This document shows positions 52,352-63,790 of a DNA stretch of 64,000 nucleotides, piece by piece. The stretch lies in contig CM047427.1 of NCBI GenBank assembly GCA_026168455.1, forward strand, positions 61,519,249 to 61,583,248. The letters run 5' to 3'. Both the position numbers and the translations under genes were made by a program. The notes under the pieces were generated by a model. The model ran no database searches. It was not told the origin of the DNA and saw only the letters and a program-made list of their open reading frames with translations. The DNA is from Theocolax elegans (lineage: Eukaryota > Arthropoda > Insecta > Hymenoptera > Cerocephalidae). Every line of letters starts with the position of its first letter. Position 1 is the first letter of the stretch.

Positions 52352-52507
52352 TGTAGTGTACAAAGACCCAAAAATTGATCTATTTGTTGACCAAAAAGGA
52401 GGCTTTAAAATAAATAAGTTAGCGAGGGAACGAACGAGTGTAGGTGCGGTAGACGAGCCGCCAGAGGACGCCCTCCCCAAACGATCGTGTACCATACACA
52501 AAAATGT
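52352..52507 (+). CDS. Candidate 5' exon of the BEN-domain gene
   Basis: After a good acceptor (TTTTTTTTCAG, ending 52351) a frame stays open to about 52507, containing KDPKIDLFVDQKGGFKINK and EPPEDALPKRSCT. Base composition is richer in GC than the neighbourhood, as expected for coding DNA. The linking donor was not found. Confidence 0.35.
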
Positions 52508-52513
52508 TTAAAG

Positions 52514-52998
52514 ATGGCTTCAAAAAGTTGTGGTAAGAACCGTATAGCTGGCGCTGCTACCTTGATCTATTCGGACGAGACATCACGTATAATTACGATC
52601 AAATTTTATTACCAGGTAAGTTCGTTTGATCGTACAATTATCAAGGGTAAATGGGGAAAGAAGTGGTATCCTATCGAAGTAATTCAAAAACATCGTAAGT
52701 CGTTGATAAAATGTATCTTTTTTGTATATAATATTAATTTATCGGTAGAGCGATTGATGCATAATATTCGTACATGAATAACAAAAAATTTCTTTTAAAT
52801 GAGCATCTATTAGACAACAAAGATTATTTAGAGACATTGAGTGTAATTGTCGATGGTAGCATCATAACCCGAGATAAGAGAGATTCCGTGTCACCTAATT
52901 TACTTATTGCTAAACGCGAATATTGTGAGAAAAGCAAGCAGGACAACGCTCCAGAAAATGACATTAAATGCCGAGAATGCAACCCTTCTTCGAAATAA
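52514..52998 (+). CDS. Candidate exons near the BEN-domain gene
   Basis: Two frames lie here: one from ATG 52514 (MASKSCGKNRIAGAATLIYS, to about 52697, with GKWGKKWYPIEVIQKH, possibly ending at GTAAGT) and one at 52774-52998 (ENDIKCRECNPSSK). N-terminal parts of insect BEN proteins often have such short basic regions, but I do not recognise these with certainty. Confidence 0.3.
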
Positions 52999-53241
52999 AT
53001 CGATATTTGCACTAGGTCCGTCAACTGAATTACAAACTATAAAGTCAGTTTTTTAATATATTTTGATTACTTTACTGTTATTTTATTAAAACTATTACAT
53101 TTGTTATATTGTTTATTCATTTTTATTAAAAAAAATTTTTTTTTATTTGTTTTTTATAGTTACTTTACTTAAAAAACTGTAATTTGCTCGTGTTAATACT
53201 ACATTAGTTATTGATAATTATTGATGTTTGTTAAAATCTAG

Positions 53242-53338
53242 GCACGTGGATTCAAATTTGACAAATATTGACGATGATCGATTTGTGTATAGCAACTCGT
53301 CTGATGTACCAGTGTCATCTACATGTGTCTGCCAGAAA
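53242..53338 (+). CDS. Candidate exon upstream of the BEN exons
   Basis: Bounded by TCTAG|GCACG and AAA|GTATGA, with one open frame (VDSNLTNIDDDRFVYSNSS). It ends in phase 0 and would join the BEN exon at 54832 in phase. Confidence 0.4.
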
Positions 53339-53500
53339 GTATGACCAAGTAAATAATTTAGTTTATACTAAGTAATATGTAAATACTTAATAAAAAAATA
53401 ATATACTTATATCAAATTGTAAATTTCGCAGTGATTATGGAAAATGCTGAAAAACTGAACGTTATGATAAATTTGTTAAAAAATATTCAATTTCCGTTAA

Positions 53501-54713
53501 CCCGTTTCCGCCGAGAACGCCACTCGCGGTACCCCAGTCTTTGAGAGCTTGTAACTGATGTTAAAAACGTCAGAAAAAAAATAGAAGGTCATATTCTGAA
53601 AGTTGAAAGTCTGCTCTTTCCGATGGTGCTTAGCAAAATTAAAAAAAAAAATTTTTACTATTGCAAAATTCAATTGAAAAAAAAAAACATGAATTTTTGA
53701 CCCATTTTCTTTTTTTTGAAATCGAGTTTGCAAAAGGTTTCCCGAGTGGGATCGACTTGGAACCTCATTAACTGGTGGAATAAATGTTTAAATAAGAGGA
53801 TCTCATGGTTTCCGAATTGATTTTTTACCTGGGAGTTTTCAAAATGGCGCCTTGATTGCAAAATTTTTGTCAATATATTTGTGAATTTTTTATTCGATAA
53901 CTTTGGGGTTCTGGAAAAATTGTCAAGAGAGAAAAAGTTCTTAGAATTACTCAAAGAATGCACCTGAATTTTTTCACAACCTTTCAAGAAAATTTGTGTA
54001 TTTTTGCAAAAGGTAAATTAATGCAAAATTCATAAGTTGCTCAAAAAAATTCAAAAAAATTTCCATTTATTCTACGATTAATTCTAAGATTATTTTATTC
54101 TTGTCAATTTCTCTGCAAATGTAATATTTTATGAATAAAAAATTTCTTAACTGATTCTCGAAATAACTACATTCATGCATGGTGACTACGTTTAAACGTA
54201 CCTTTTGCAAAAATACACAAATTTTCTTGAAAGGTTGTGAAAAAATTCAGGTGCATTCTTTGAGTAATTCTAAGAACTTTTTCTCTCTTGACAATTTTTC
54301 CAGAACCCCAAAGTTATCGAATAAAAAATTCACAAATATATTGACAAAAATTTTGCAATCAAGGCGCCATTTTGAAAACTCCCAGGTAAAAAATCAATTC
54401 GGAAACCATGAGATCCTCTTATTTAAACATTTATTCCACCAGTTAATGAGGTTCCAAGTCGATCCCACTCGGGAAACCTTTTGCAAACTCGATTTCAAAA
54501 AAAAGAAAATGGGTCAAAAATTCATGTTTTTTTTTTTCAATTGAATTTTGCAATAGTAAAAATTTTTTTTTTTAATTTTGCTAAGCACCATCGGAAAGAG
54601 CAGACTTTCAACTTTCAGAATATGACCTTCTATTTTTTTTCTGACGTTTTTAACATCAGTTACAAGCTCTCAAAGACTGGGGTACCGCGAGTGGCGTTCT
54701 CGGCGGAAACGGG
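53501..54713. mobile_element. 1.2-kb piggyBac-like hairpin MITE (TTAA) in a BEN-gene intron
   Basis: Flanked by TTAA at 53497-53500 and 54714-54717. Termini CCCGTTTCCGCCGAGAACGC are mirrored exactly, and the arms of about 500 bp pair nearly perfectly. It shares AAAATGGCGCC, CCTGAATTTTTTC and other blocks with the MITE at 4236-5819, so the two are related families. Encoded frames (105 and 121 residues) are mirror by-products. Confidence 0.85.
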
Positions 54714-54831
54714 TTAAGTTGAACGTCATCTACTCCAACAGAAAATGTATTTATTGTTTGCTGCTTATTAACAATGTTATTATTTAACATTAAAGAAAAC
54801 ATTTAAATAAAATACAGAAATTTCATTGTAG

Positions 54832-55030
54832 GTGGAACTTACTCCAGGATGCAACGTATTAGTAAATAGAAATAAAATCAGTTTTCTTAAAATACAGTGG
54901 AGGAGAAAACCACGGGAGCACGTTAGGCAATTAATGAAATTGATTATTGGAGAAGAAAAATTAAAAAAACTTTCTGCCACAGGCAAAACATGGCCAGCAA
55001 TTCCTCAAAACATATGTGCAGCTGTCTTCG
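54832..55030 (+). CDS. BEN-domain gene, exon with first half of the BEN domain
   Basis: The acceptor TTTCATTGTAG precedes 54832 and GTAAGT follows 55030. It encodes VELTPGCNVLVNRNKISFLK, then PREHVRQLMKLIIGEEKLKK and AIPQNICAAVF. The PGCNV start, the basic RQLM helix and the hydrophobic helices match the N-terminal half of BEN domains, which bind DNA and often act in chromatin silencing. Confidence 0.65.
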
Positions 55031-55109
55031 GTAAGTATTTATATTTATTACGATTTCTTATTACACAAATTTTATGATAATTAAGTAATCTTTTTCATTT
55101 AATTTGCAG

Positions 55110-55217
55110 AATACGTAAACAACTGCTTTGACAAGAAGAAGAAATATAGTGTTCAAAGTCCCGAGTGCAGAGAAATTTTGACGTCGCTCTGTAGTACATT
55201 GAGAAACCCAAAAATCA
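55110..55217 (+). CDS. BEN-domain gene, exon with second half of the BEN domain
   Basis: Joins in phase with the previous exon over a 79-bp intron (G|AA). It encodes EYVNNCFDKKKKYSVQSPEC and REILTSLCSTLRNPKI. The EYV..F and C.EIL..LC..LR pattern is the C-terminal half of a BEN domain. Donor is A|GTAAGT at 55218. A 3' exon with an acidic stretch (FSDDDDVS) may follow near 55270-55310. Confidence 0.65.
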
Positions 55218-55219
55218 GT

Positions 55220-55795
55220 AAGTCGGAAAAGAAATCTCATAAATCATTAAAACAAATAAAGAATATCTTCTCCGACGATGATGATGTATCAAGACAATAC
55301 AGCAGACTATAAAAAAGGAAGTAATAGAAAAGAAATACAGGGTATATTAGAATCCGATCTGGAAATTGAAGAAAACGGGTTCCTGAAAGAAAGAAAGAAG
55401 ATATAGAAGAAATAAAACAAAATCTAAAAGCAGAATATATAAAAAAAATGAACATATTAGAATGTGAATATTCATTAATCGAAGCAGAAAAAGAAATAAG
55501 TTAACCTGAGGAAAGGCAAAAGTTTAAATAGTAAAATATTCAAAAATGTATTGCTTAATTATTATATACGTTACTTCATATATACTTCAAATCATTAAGA
55601 ATAATTAGATAACTATAAGAACTCCAGTTAACTATTAATAAATAAATATAAAAGTTAATTGTTATTTATTACAATAAGTTACATATAATTTATTTATATA
55701 CTTATTTAAACTGCGAAGCTAAATAATAAGTAAGTATAAAAAATGTTAAATTACTTACCTCCATTCCTTTCATATATGTTGAGACTAAATTCTTA
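55220..55795. other. Spacer between the BEN exons and the BEL LTR
   Basis: AT-rich. The stretch around 55270-55500 is Glu/Lys-rich in translation and may hold the BEN-gene 3' end, but stops interrupt it. Confidence 0.35.
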
Positions 55796-56558
55796 ACAGA
55801 AATCGGGTTATCTCTAAATACGCGTTCGATCATTAATAAACATGTTTAAAGTAATCGTAGAAAAACCCCTCCATTAAAAAGAAACTGTTAAAAACAATAA
55901 AATTACTGAAAACATTACGTGAATCGGAAAAGACGAGAATCGGGTGTGCGCGCATTGATCGGCCACGGAGAGCCGGTCGAGCGTCGTGCATCGAGGGCAG
56001 GTCCGCGCTATGGGGGGAAAAAAGCGCGCTCATCCGAGCTCCCATTCATTCATACGTACGAACTCGACGCAGCAACTTCGTTCTTCAAGCAAGGCTCTAC
56101 GTAGATCAATGACGGGTAGGCGAAAGTAGGAAGTCCCCCCACCAGGCAGGTCGTGTTAGCTAACAGTTGGAATTGAAGAAGACGCGAGGCGCGTTTCGCG
56201 GGGCCCCGATTCGACCGTTCGGTAATACACACACACACACACACACACACATACAACACGAACAAAATTCATCGCGGCACTTGCCGACTTAAGCAACTGC
56301 TCAGTATGCGAGAAGCAACACTTCTCCCTCAATACAAACAATAATCTATCTATCTCTTTCTCTCTCTCTCTCTCTATCCTATCAAATGTAAAATTCGAGG
56401 AGCTTTTCTCCCTACGGGGTTTTCTCCTCACGAGCCAATAAAATTATTTATCTGGCTCAAACGTAAGAACAAATTATTTGACCACCTATCAATCTTTTTC
56501 CCCTCCTCACACATTTACACATACACCGCGCGGGTTTAATGTAACCCTCGACGCTACA
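55796..56558 (+). repeat. 5' LTR of the BEL/Pao element
   Basis: Starts ACAGAAATCGGGTTATCTC and ends CTCGACGCTACA, followed by TTTTTTGGTGTCTCC, the expected leader start. Contains a CA microsatellite (56227-56250). The outermost bases may be missing because it does not begin with TG. Confidence 0.75.
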
Positions 56559-56658
56559 TTTTTTGGTGTCTCCTGTGAGGTTTGGATAACCCTGATCTTC
56601 AAATTCGAAAAATTCATCTCCTGTGGTATTTCATCATTCACTTTGGACGTCATTCTTC

Positions 56659-56697
<39 letters not shown>

Positions 56698-57189
56698 CAA
56701 CGTAACTGTCGAGCGAGAGAGAGAAAGGAGAAATTCGACTTTGGTTTGTTTCAACGTCGCATAGTCCAAGGCCTCGCTTCCAGGAAGACAACGACCGTTA
56801 GCACTCGAGTAGGCAATTCTTCGTATTTCACACATAAGTTTATTTACAGTTTCAGTAAAATTGACGTTTACATAAATAATTTCATATCGAGGTCGATTCC
56901 AAGACACAACGCGTCGTCTGCAAGTACAAGCGCGATAGCAAAATAGGATGAAACTATATGACCAAATCAAAATTTATTAAACACCATTTCTCGTGCGCCT
57001 TGTTCTCAGCTCATTACGAGCGCGATGGTACGTATCACGAGTCATAAGATACATGCGTACCTGCACACTTTATATCAGAGAATTTAGTTCGCATTTTAAA
57101 TCTACCGATAAAACAATGTTCAGATAATGTAAGGTTCAGATCGGCACTATTAATGAATTAAATGCAATTTCAAGGGGTAGTGTTCGTTT

Positions 57190-60100
57190 AATTATTAAGT
57201 CAATTTATGATAATTACAGTAAAACTTTAACGTTTTTAATAATTGAGAGAAGAGTGAATTTAGTACCAGATGAAATCTTTCCTCGCGAGTCCATTAATAT
57301 ACCAAAGAAATTAAAATTAGCTCATTCGAACTTTCACATGCCACAACCAATCGATTTATTAATAGGATCTAGCGCTACTTTATCTATGTTAATAACAGGG
57401 TAAATTAACTTGTCTCACGGTAAAATTACCTTAACACTACATAATACACGGTTAGGTTGGATAGCTGCGGGTAATTCTAGTAATATAGGAATCGCCAAAG
57501 AAACAACCTGTAATTTCATCGAATTGACCGAACTTTTAACTACATTTTGGAACATAGAAGAAATTAATTCACACACAGATAAGACTTTAGACGAGACACT
57601 TTGCGAAACACATTACGATAAAAACACTACACGCGACATTAACGGTAGGTACATAGTGCGCTTACCATTTAAGAATAACACTAATAGCATAGGAGAAACT
57701 CGAGCACAAACTTTGCAAAAATTCTATAATATGCAACGTAAATTGAATTTGGACAGTGAGCTTAAGATTTATATCATAAAGTCATGCAAGAATATATCGC
57801 GTTAGGACACATGACCTTAGTAGAGAACGAGAAAGTCGAGGGTTCTTACATGCCGCATCACGCTGTTTTTAAATTATTGAGTAACACTACTAAGCTTCGC
57901 GTAGTTTTTGATGCATCAGGTAAGGCCGATAACGGCATTTCATTAAATCAAACTTTATTGATAGGACCGACTATACAAAATAAATTATTTAACATTTGAT
58001 TAGATTTAGAACCTTTGCATATGTAATGAACGCCAACATTGAGAAAATGTATAGACAAATTTTAGTGCACCCCGACGACCGCAAGTATCAGCGTATTTTT
58101 TGGTATGATAAAAATAATATTCGTGTTTTTGAGTTAAATACTATCACATTCGGAGTCTCTGCAGCTCCTTACCTAGCAATTAAAACTTTACAACGACTTG
58201 CGGACGACGAAGGCAGTAAATTTCCACTAGCTCAACGAGTATTGAAACGCGATTTATATGTCGACGATTTATTGACAGGCGCAAACAATTTAAATGACAT
58301 TCTACTAATTAGAGATCAAGTAATTCAGCTTTAATGTTAGGTGGATTTAACATACGTCAATGGGCATTGAATCACGCGCACGCGTTAGACAACGTCGGTA
58401 AAAAAGTGTTTACATTTAATTCTTCGGTTGAATCAAATACAATAGTAAAAACTTTAGGTATAGGTTGGATGTCCAAATGTGATAAACTTATTTATTCAGT
58501 AAATCCATTCAATATTGACGAACCTTTAACAAAACGAAAAATTCTATCCGAAGTCGCGAAAATCTACGATCCGTTAGGTTTACTAGGCCCGATCATCTTG
58601 AGGGCAAAGGTAATATTTCAAAAGTGTTGGAGTATAAAGATTGATTGGGACGATCCAGTACCTGATAATATACGTAAAACGTGGGTAGAATTACGAAGTC
58701 AGTTACCTTCTATACAAAATTTACAATTCGATACACATTGAATTACACGGATTTTGCGATGCGAGTAATGTAGGTTATGATGCGTGCATATACTAGCGAT
58801 CAAACGATAAAAATAACAAAACGCTTATACGTCTACTTTGCGCAAAGTCTCGAGTAGCTCCTCTAAAAACAACCACAATCCCACGATTGGAGCTTTGCGG
58901 TGCTTTAACGTTTGCCCGCTTACATAAGGAGACGCGTTCTGTTTTTGTATTCCAATTGGACAAAGTTGTATTTTGGTTAGATTCGACAATCGTATTAAAC
59001 TGGTTAAAAAAACAGCTGCAAGCTTTGAAGATGTTTGAAGCCGTTCGAGTAGCAGAGATTCAATCGTTGGGTGATTCTATCTATTGGCGATACATACCTA
59101 CCCATGACAACCCGGCTGACGCGCTATCGCGAGGGCAGTTACCTGATGATTTCGTCTCAAACCGAAATTGGTTCACAGGTCCCGGGTGGTTAGACAAATC
59201 GCCTCTTAACTGGCCAGCGAGCGTGGTCACGCCCGATCCAGACGTCCCCGGATTAAAACAAAAAACGTGTTTCTCGCTTACGACTGCGAAATGTAATATT
59301 TTCAAGCGATTCTCATCTTACGCGACACTCCTACATACAATTGCATACTGTATGCGTTTTATAAATAGAAAAATAAAGTACGAACATAAAAATATTAGCA
59401 TAAACGAAAAAATAGAGGCTCAACGTAAAATCATACGTTTGATACAAGCCGAACAGTTCTGCGATGAAATTAAAAGATTAAAATCAAATAATAAATAAAA
59501 AAGTACACGACTTTCTTGTTTGAATCCATTTTTAGATACATTCGGTATATTACGCGTAGGTGGTCGTTTACGTCATTCTAATTTAAACATTGATCAGAAA
59601 CATCCGGTTTTATTACCTAAAAATCATCTAGTTACGGATTTAATTATTAAGCAAATTCATCTCAATAATGTTCATTCGGGAATTCAGAGCACACTTTACA
59701 CTCTTAGGCATCGTTTTTGGCTTTTGGACGGAAAAAATCAAGTACGCAGAACTGTTCGACGATGCGTCGAATGTACACGTCATTGAGCGACACCGTTACA
59801 ATTTTCGATGGGTGATTTACCGAAATCACGAGTGAGTGAGTCTAGCGCATTTGAATTTACCGGTATAGATTATTTCGGACCGCTTTTGATTAAAGAGAAA
59901 AAAATTCGCAATCGCAATAAAATTAAAGTTTATGGGTGCGTGTTCATCTGCATGGCTACAAAAGCGGTACATATCAAAATAGTGAGCAACTTGACTACAG
60001 TAGGGTTTTTAGGGGCTTTTAGATGTTTCAATGGGCGGCGAGCGATTCCAACTCATGTTTTCATTGATAATGCTACAAATTTCGTGGGCGCAAGTAGTAC

Positions 60101-60812
60101 TCTTCTCGAATTGTATGCATTATTTAACTCACAACAATATAAGGATGACATTAATAATTTTTCAGTTAGAAAAAACATAACTTGGCATTTTAATCCGCCG
60201 TTATCACCACATTTCGGTGGTTTATGGGAAGCAGCAGTAAAATCATTTAAGCATCATTTCAAAAGAGTCGTAGGTAGTCACCTCCTCACATTCGAAGAAC
60301 TTAATACATTAGCAATCGAAATAGAGGCAATTTTAAACTCGCGTCCATTATGTACACTCTCAGCTGATCCGAATGACCCCATTGCGTTAACCCCGGCTCA
60401 TTTGCTAGTAGGTAAACCACTCACGATACTACCAGAAAAAAAATTATCTTGATGTTCCAGATAACCGATTAACAGTATAGAATTTTATAACGAAGGTACG
60501 TCAAGATTTTTGAAAGCGCTGGAATATTGAATATCTTAACGAATTCCAAAAACGTCAAAAATGGTGTGAGTCCAAGGGAGAGATTAACGGTAGTTCAGTT
60601 GTTCTTATTATCGATAAATTACATCCTTGTATGCGAGGAAAATGGGGCTTGTAGAAGAAATCCACCCTGGAAGCGATGGCATCATCAGAGTCGTGACAGT
60701 CAAAACAACGGATGGTATCTTTAAGCGAAATCTCACAGTTATGTCTGTTACCAAACGAAATATCTTAAATGAAGTATACGCGCTTCGATTCTGTTGTAAT
60801 CGTAGAAACTAA
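57190..60812 (+). pseudogene. BEL/Pao pol: protease, RT, RNase H, integrase
   Basis: Order by position: LLIGSSATLSML (protease remnant, about 57355-57390), LGWIAAG, RT with VFDASGKAD (57905) and YVDDLLTGA (58259-58285). A connection and RNase H region follows (58887-59160, PTHDNPADALSRG). The integrase has a zinc finger H..H..C..C (HSGIQST.., CVECTRH, to 59786) and the catalytic Asp, Asp, Glu in GIDYFGPL (59867), [10 protein letters not shown] (60061) and [11 protein letters not shown] (60215). The C-terminal domain is near 60640-60760. Stops and shifts separate all parts, so no intact polyprotein can be made. Confidence 0.8.
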
Positions 60813-60915
60813 GTACTCAATACACTGATGTATACACGATTTTACACACACATCGTTTCATGGGTTTCTCTCGAATCTTATTTAGCTTAGCCTTGCATTT
60901 CGTTGAGGCGGGAAT

Positions 60916-61257
60916 ACAGAAATCGGGTTATCTCTAAATACGCGTTCGATCATTAATAAATATGCTTAAATTAATCGTAGAAAGACCCCTCCATTAAAAA
61001 GAAACGGTTATAAACAATAAAATTACTGGAAACATTACGCGAATCGGGTGCGCGCGCATTGATTCGCCACGGAGAGCCGGTCGAGCGCCGTGCATCGAAG
61101 GGCAGGTCCGCGCTATGGGGGGGGGGGGGGGGGGGGAAAGGCGCGCTCATCCGAAAGTAGGAAGTCTCCCCACCAGGCAGGTCGTGTTAGCTAGCAGTTG
61201 GAATTGAAGAAGACGCGAGGCGCGTTTCGCGGGGCCCCGATTCGACCGTTTGGTAAT

Positions 61258-61288
<31 letters not shown>

Positions 61289-61583
61289 ACACAAACAAAA
61301 TTCATAGCGGAACTTGCCGTCTTGAGCAACTACTCAGTACGCGAGAAGCAATACTTCTCCCTCAATACAAACAATAATCTATCTCTTTCTCTCTCTCTGT
61401 ATCCTATCAAATGTAAAATTCGAGGAGCTTTTCTCCCTACGGGGTTTTCTCCTCACGAGCCAATAAAATTAATAATCTGGCTCAAACGTAAGAACAAATT
61501 ATTTGACCACCTATCAATCTTTTTCCTCTCGTCACACATTTACACATACACCGCGCGGGTTTTATGTACCCCTCGACGCTACA
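60916..61583 (+). repeat. 3' LTR of the BEL/Pao element
   Basis: Same ends as the 5' LTR. It lacks the segment between CGCTCATCCGA and AAGTAGGAAGT (about 85 bp) and has a long G run (61117-61135). The purine-rich GAGGCGGGAA just before it is the likely polypurine tract. Confidence 0.75.
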
Positions 61584-61599
61584 ATATATATACTTATCC

Positions 61600-62308
61600 T
61601 AATGTACATACTTAACAATATAAACTGTAACGTAGTATTTCGTCCTAATACCAGTTACAATTTATTTATTATTTCTACAGGGACGACGGCCCAAAGAACG
61701 CATCTTAATCGTCGCCGTGGGTTAATAAATTAACCCGTCGGGACACGGTAGCGGAGACTGGACGATCATACCGACACACGTGGCGGGAAAATCGGGAATC
61801 GGAATGTTGGTTGCGGGTTGATTTATAATTAACATAACGCAACCGTTAAAATAAATAAATATTTTTTTAGAAATATTACACGGAGATGCCTGACAATGAA
61901 TAACGGGGTGTTCTCCCCGTCGCGTGGGGAATACTCAACCCGAGGTATGTGGTCCTTCGCACTGTACTGACAAAATAATCACTACACTCACGTACGGTTC
62001 CCGGTGCACGGACGAACCGGTCCAGTACTTCCCGAGGCGCGCGTGGCGATGTGAAAAAGTGTTGCTATCGCGGTCAAGACCGGCAGCGTACTGAGCTTCT
62101 CGGGAATTGTCGTATTCCCGAAAAGTACCTATATACACACACAATAACAATTGAATATATGGATGCTGGTACACATCCTCGTTCGTCGATATAAACACGC
62201 ACGTTTCGTGGCCTTGAAGAGGCAACGCACGAAACAATAACAACGTGCGAGATTTTAAGATATAATATTTTATATACATACGAAATAATATAATACATTA
62301 AGTATTAT
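61600..62308. other. Spacer after the BEL element
   Basis: Mixed composition with GC-rich parts near 61740 and 61980-62060. An inverted pair GTATTCCCGAAAAG/CTTCTCGGGAAT (about 62090) is short. No gene recognised. Confidence 0.3.
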
Positions 62309-62569
62309 TTATTTCATTGCAACGATGTCTCGCCGCAAAGCCCCCACTAAACTCCACACCAACTTACTGATGTTAGAGTTGAAAAGAGGACAATGAAGTC
62401 GAGGATTGGTGAGGTTCTTCTCCAAGGTGGCCATCACCAGTCGCAGAACGACGTCTCTCGCTGCGGGATTGTCTCCTGCCACCACTTCCAACAACAAGCG
62501 ACACTCCCGAAGGAGGGCAGCATCGTTGTTGGGTTGTCTCGATAGCCCGGTGATGGCGTTGCTGCTCAT
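62309..62569 (-). CDS. Unrecognised 86-residue open frame, interrupted upstream by a hairpin element
   Basis: Read on the - strand it is MSSNAITGLSRQPNNDAALL, then ECRLLLEVVAGDNP and VVLRLVMATLEK, ending DIVAMK. The regular spacing of Leu/Val and GC-rich codons look like a helical coding exon. The frame continues upstream of its ATG right up to the element at 62581, so that insertion may have broken a longer protein. I cannot assign a family. Confidence 0.3.
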   Translation of the reverse strand: MSSNAITGLSRQPNNDAALLRECRLLLEVVAGDNPAARDVVLRLVMATLEKNLTNPRLHCPLFNSNISKLVWSLVGALRRDIVAMK

Positions 62570-62789
62570 CCCCGACGTAATAGTCCGGGCGCAAGCTTAT
62601 GGTGGCCGTAGGCCTACGAGGTCCGCGGATCCACCAAGGTTTTCTAGACGTATTTTGGCCTCCTGAATCCAAATCTCGAGGGTGTTTTGCGCTAAAGTTG
62701 TGCAAAAATTGTTTATTAACAATTTTTAGCAACAATTATCAGAAATATTGGATTTACTCGCGTATTTTCTGCTCAATGTTTATGAAATT

Positions 62790-63260
62790 TTGTATATAGG
62801 GGTTTTTTGGGACGCTCATTAAGAATCTGTAATTACTTTTTCAAAATTCAAAATGGCGGACCCAAAATGGCGGACATAAATTTGAAAAATTTATGTATTT
62901 CCCCGAAAATAATTGTATATATGGGGTTTTGGGGTCGCTGATTAAGAATTTGACATTAGTTTTTCAAAATACAAAATGGCGGACCCAACATGGCGGACAT
63001 AAATTTTAAAAATTGATGTATTTCCCCGAAAATAGTTGTATATATGGGTTTTTTGGGTTGCTGATTAAGAATTTGACATTAGATTTTCAAAATTCAAAAT
63101 GGCGAACCCAAAATGGCGGACATAAATTTTAAAAATTGATGTATTTTCCCGAAAATGGTTGTATATATGGGTTTTATGGGTCGCTGATTAAGAATTTGAT
63201 ATTAGATTTTCAAAATTCAAAATGGCGGATCAAAAGTGGAGTTCCTAAATTTTAAAAACT
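62790..63260 (+). repeat. Four tandem units of about 122 bp (left arm)
   Basis: Each unit has GTATATATGGG, GCTGATTAAGAATTTGA, then AAAATGGCGGA twice and GATGTATTTCCCCGAAAAT. Confidence 0.85.
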
Positions 63261-63424
63261 TTAAAAGCTATTATTTAAACGAATATATATGAATTACAAT
63301 ATTGTATGGTACACATAAGAGTAAAGTCAGTAAATTGAAACAACAATTTATTTATAATTTGATATATATAATAAGTATGTACATTATATATATTATTTGA
63401 ACAATAAATTTTTTAATATTCAAC

Positions 63425-63790
63425 CATTTTCGGGAAAATACATCAATTTTTAAAATTTATGTCCGCCATTTTGGATCCGCCATTTTGAAATGTGAAAATC
63501 TAATATCAAATTCTTAATCAGCGACCCATTAAACCCATATATACAACCATCTTCGGGAATATAAATCAATTTTTTAAATTTATGTCCGCCATTTTTGGTC
63601 CGCCATTTTGAATTTTGAAAATCTAATATCAAATTCTTAATCAGCGACCCCAAAACCCCATATATACAATTAATTTCGGGGAAATACATAAATTTTTCAA
63701 ATTTATGTCCGCCATTTTGGGTCCGCCATTTTGAATTTTGAAAAAGTAATTACAGATTCTTAATCAGCGTCCCAAAAAACTCCTATATAC
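63425..63790 (-). repeat. Three tandem units of about 122 bp (right arm, inverted)
   Basis: The reverse complement of the left-arm units: CCGCCATTTTG twice per unit, then TTCTTAATCAGCGACCC. Confidence 0.85.

Larger units (their letters stand above)
55796..61583 (+). mobile_element. BEL/Pao LTR retrotransposon (defective)
   Basis: Two LTRs (55796-56558 and 60916-61583) frame a pol region with protease, reverse transcriptase, RNase H and integrase in the order typical of BEL/Pao. Gag and the N-terminal protease are absent between 56560 and 57190, and pol has about eight stops or shifts. LTR differences (an approximately 85-bp deletion in the 3' LTR and many substitutions) show it is old. I did not find matching 5-bp duplications. 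Confidence 0.8.

Noticed and set aside
53432..53496. Extra BEN-gene exon (ENAEKLNVMINLL)
   Set aside because: The upstream exon ends in phase 0, which would read TGA at the first codon here. Kept only as a conditional idea, not as an exon call.
56650..56970. Frames in the BEL leader region as gag
   Set aside because: They are driven by a (GA)n tract and have no gag motifs; the gag gene seems deleted.
63450..63689. 79-residue minus-strand frame with two similar halves
   Set aside because: Arises from the 122-bp tandem repeat in the element arm.
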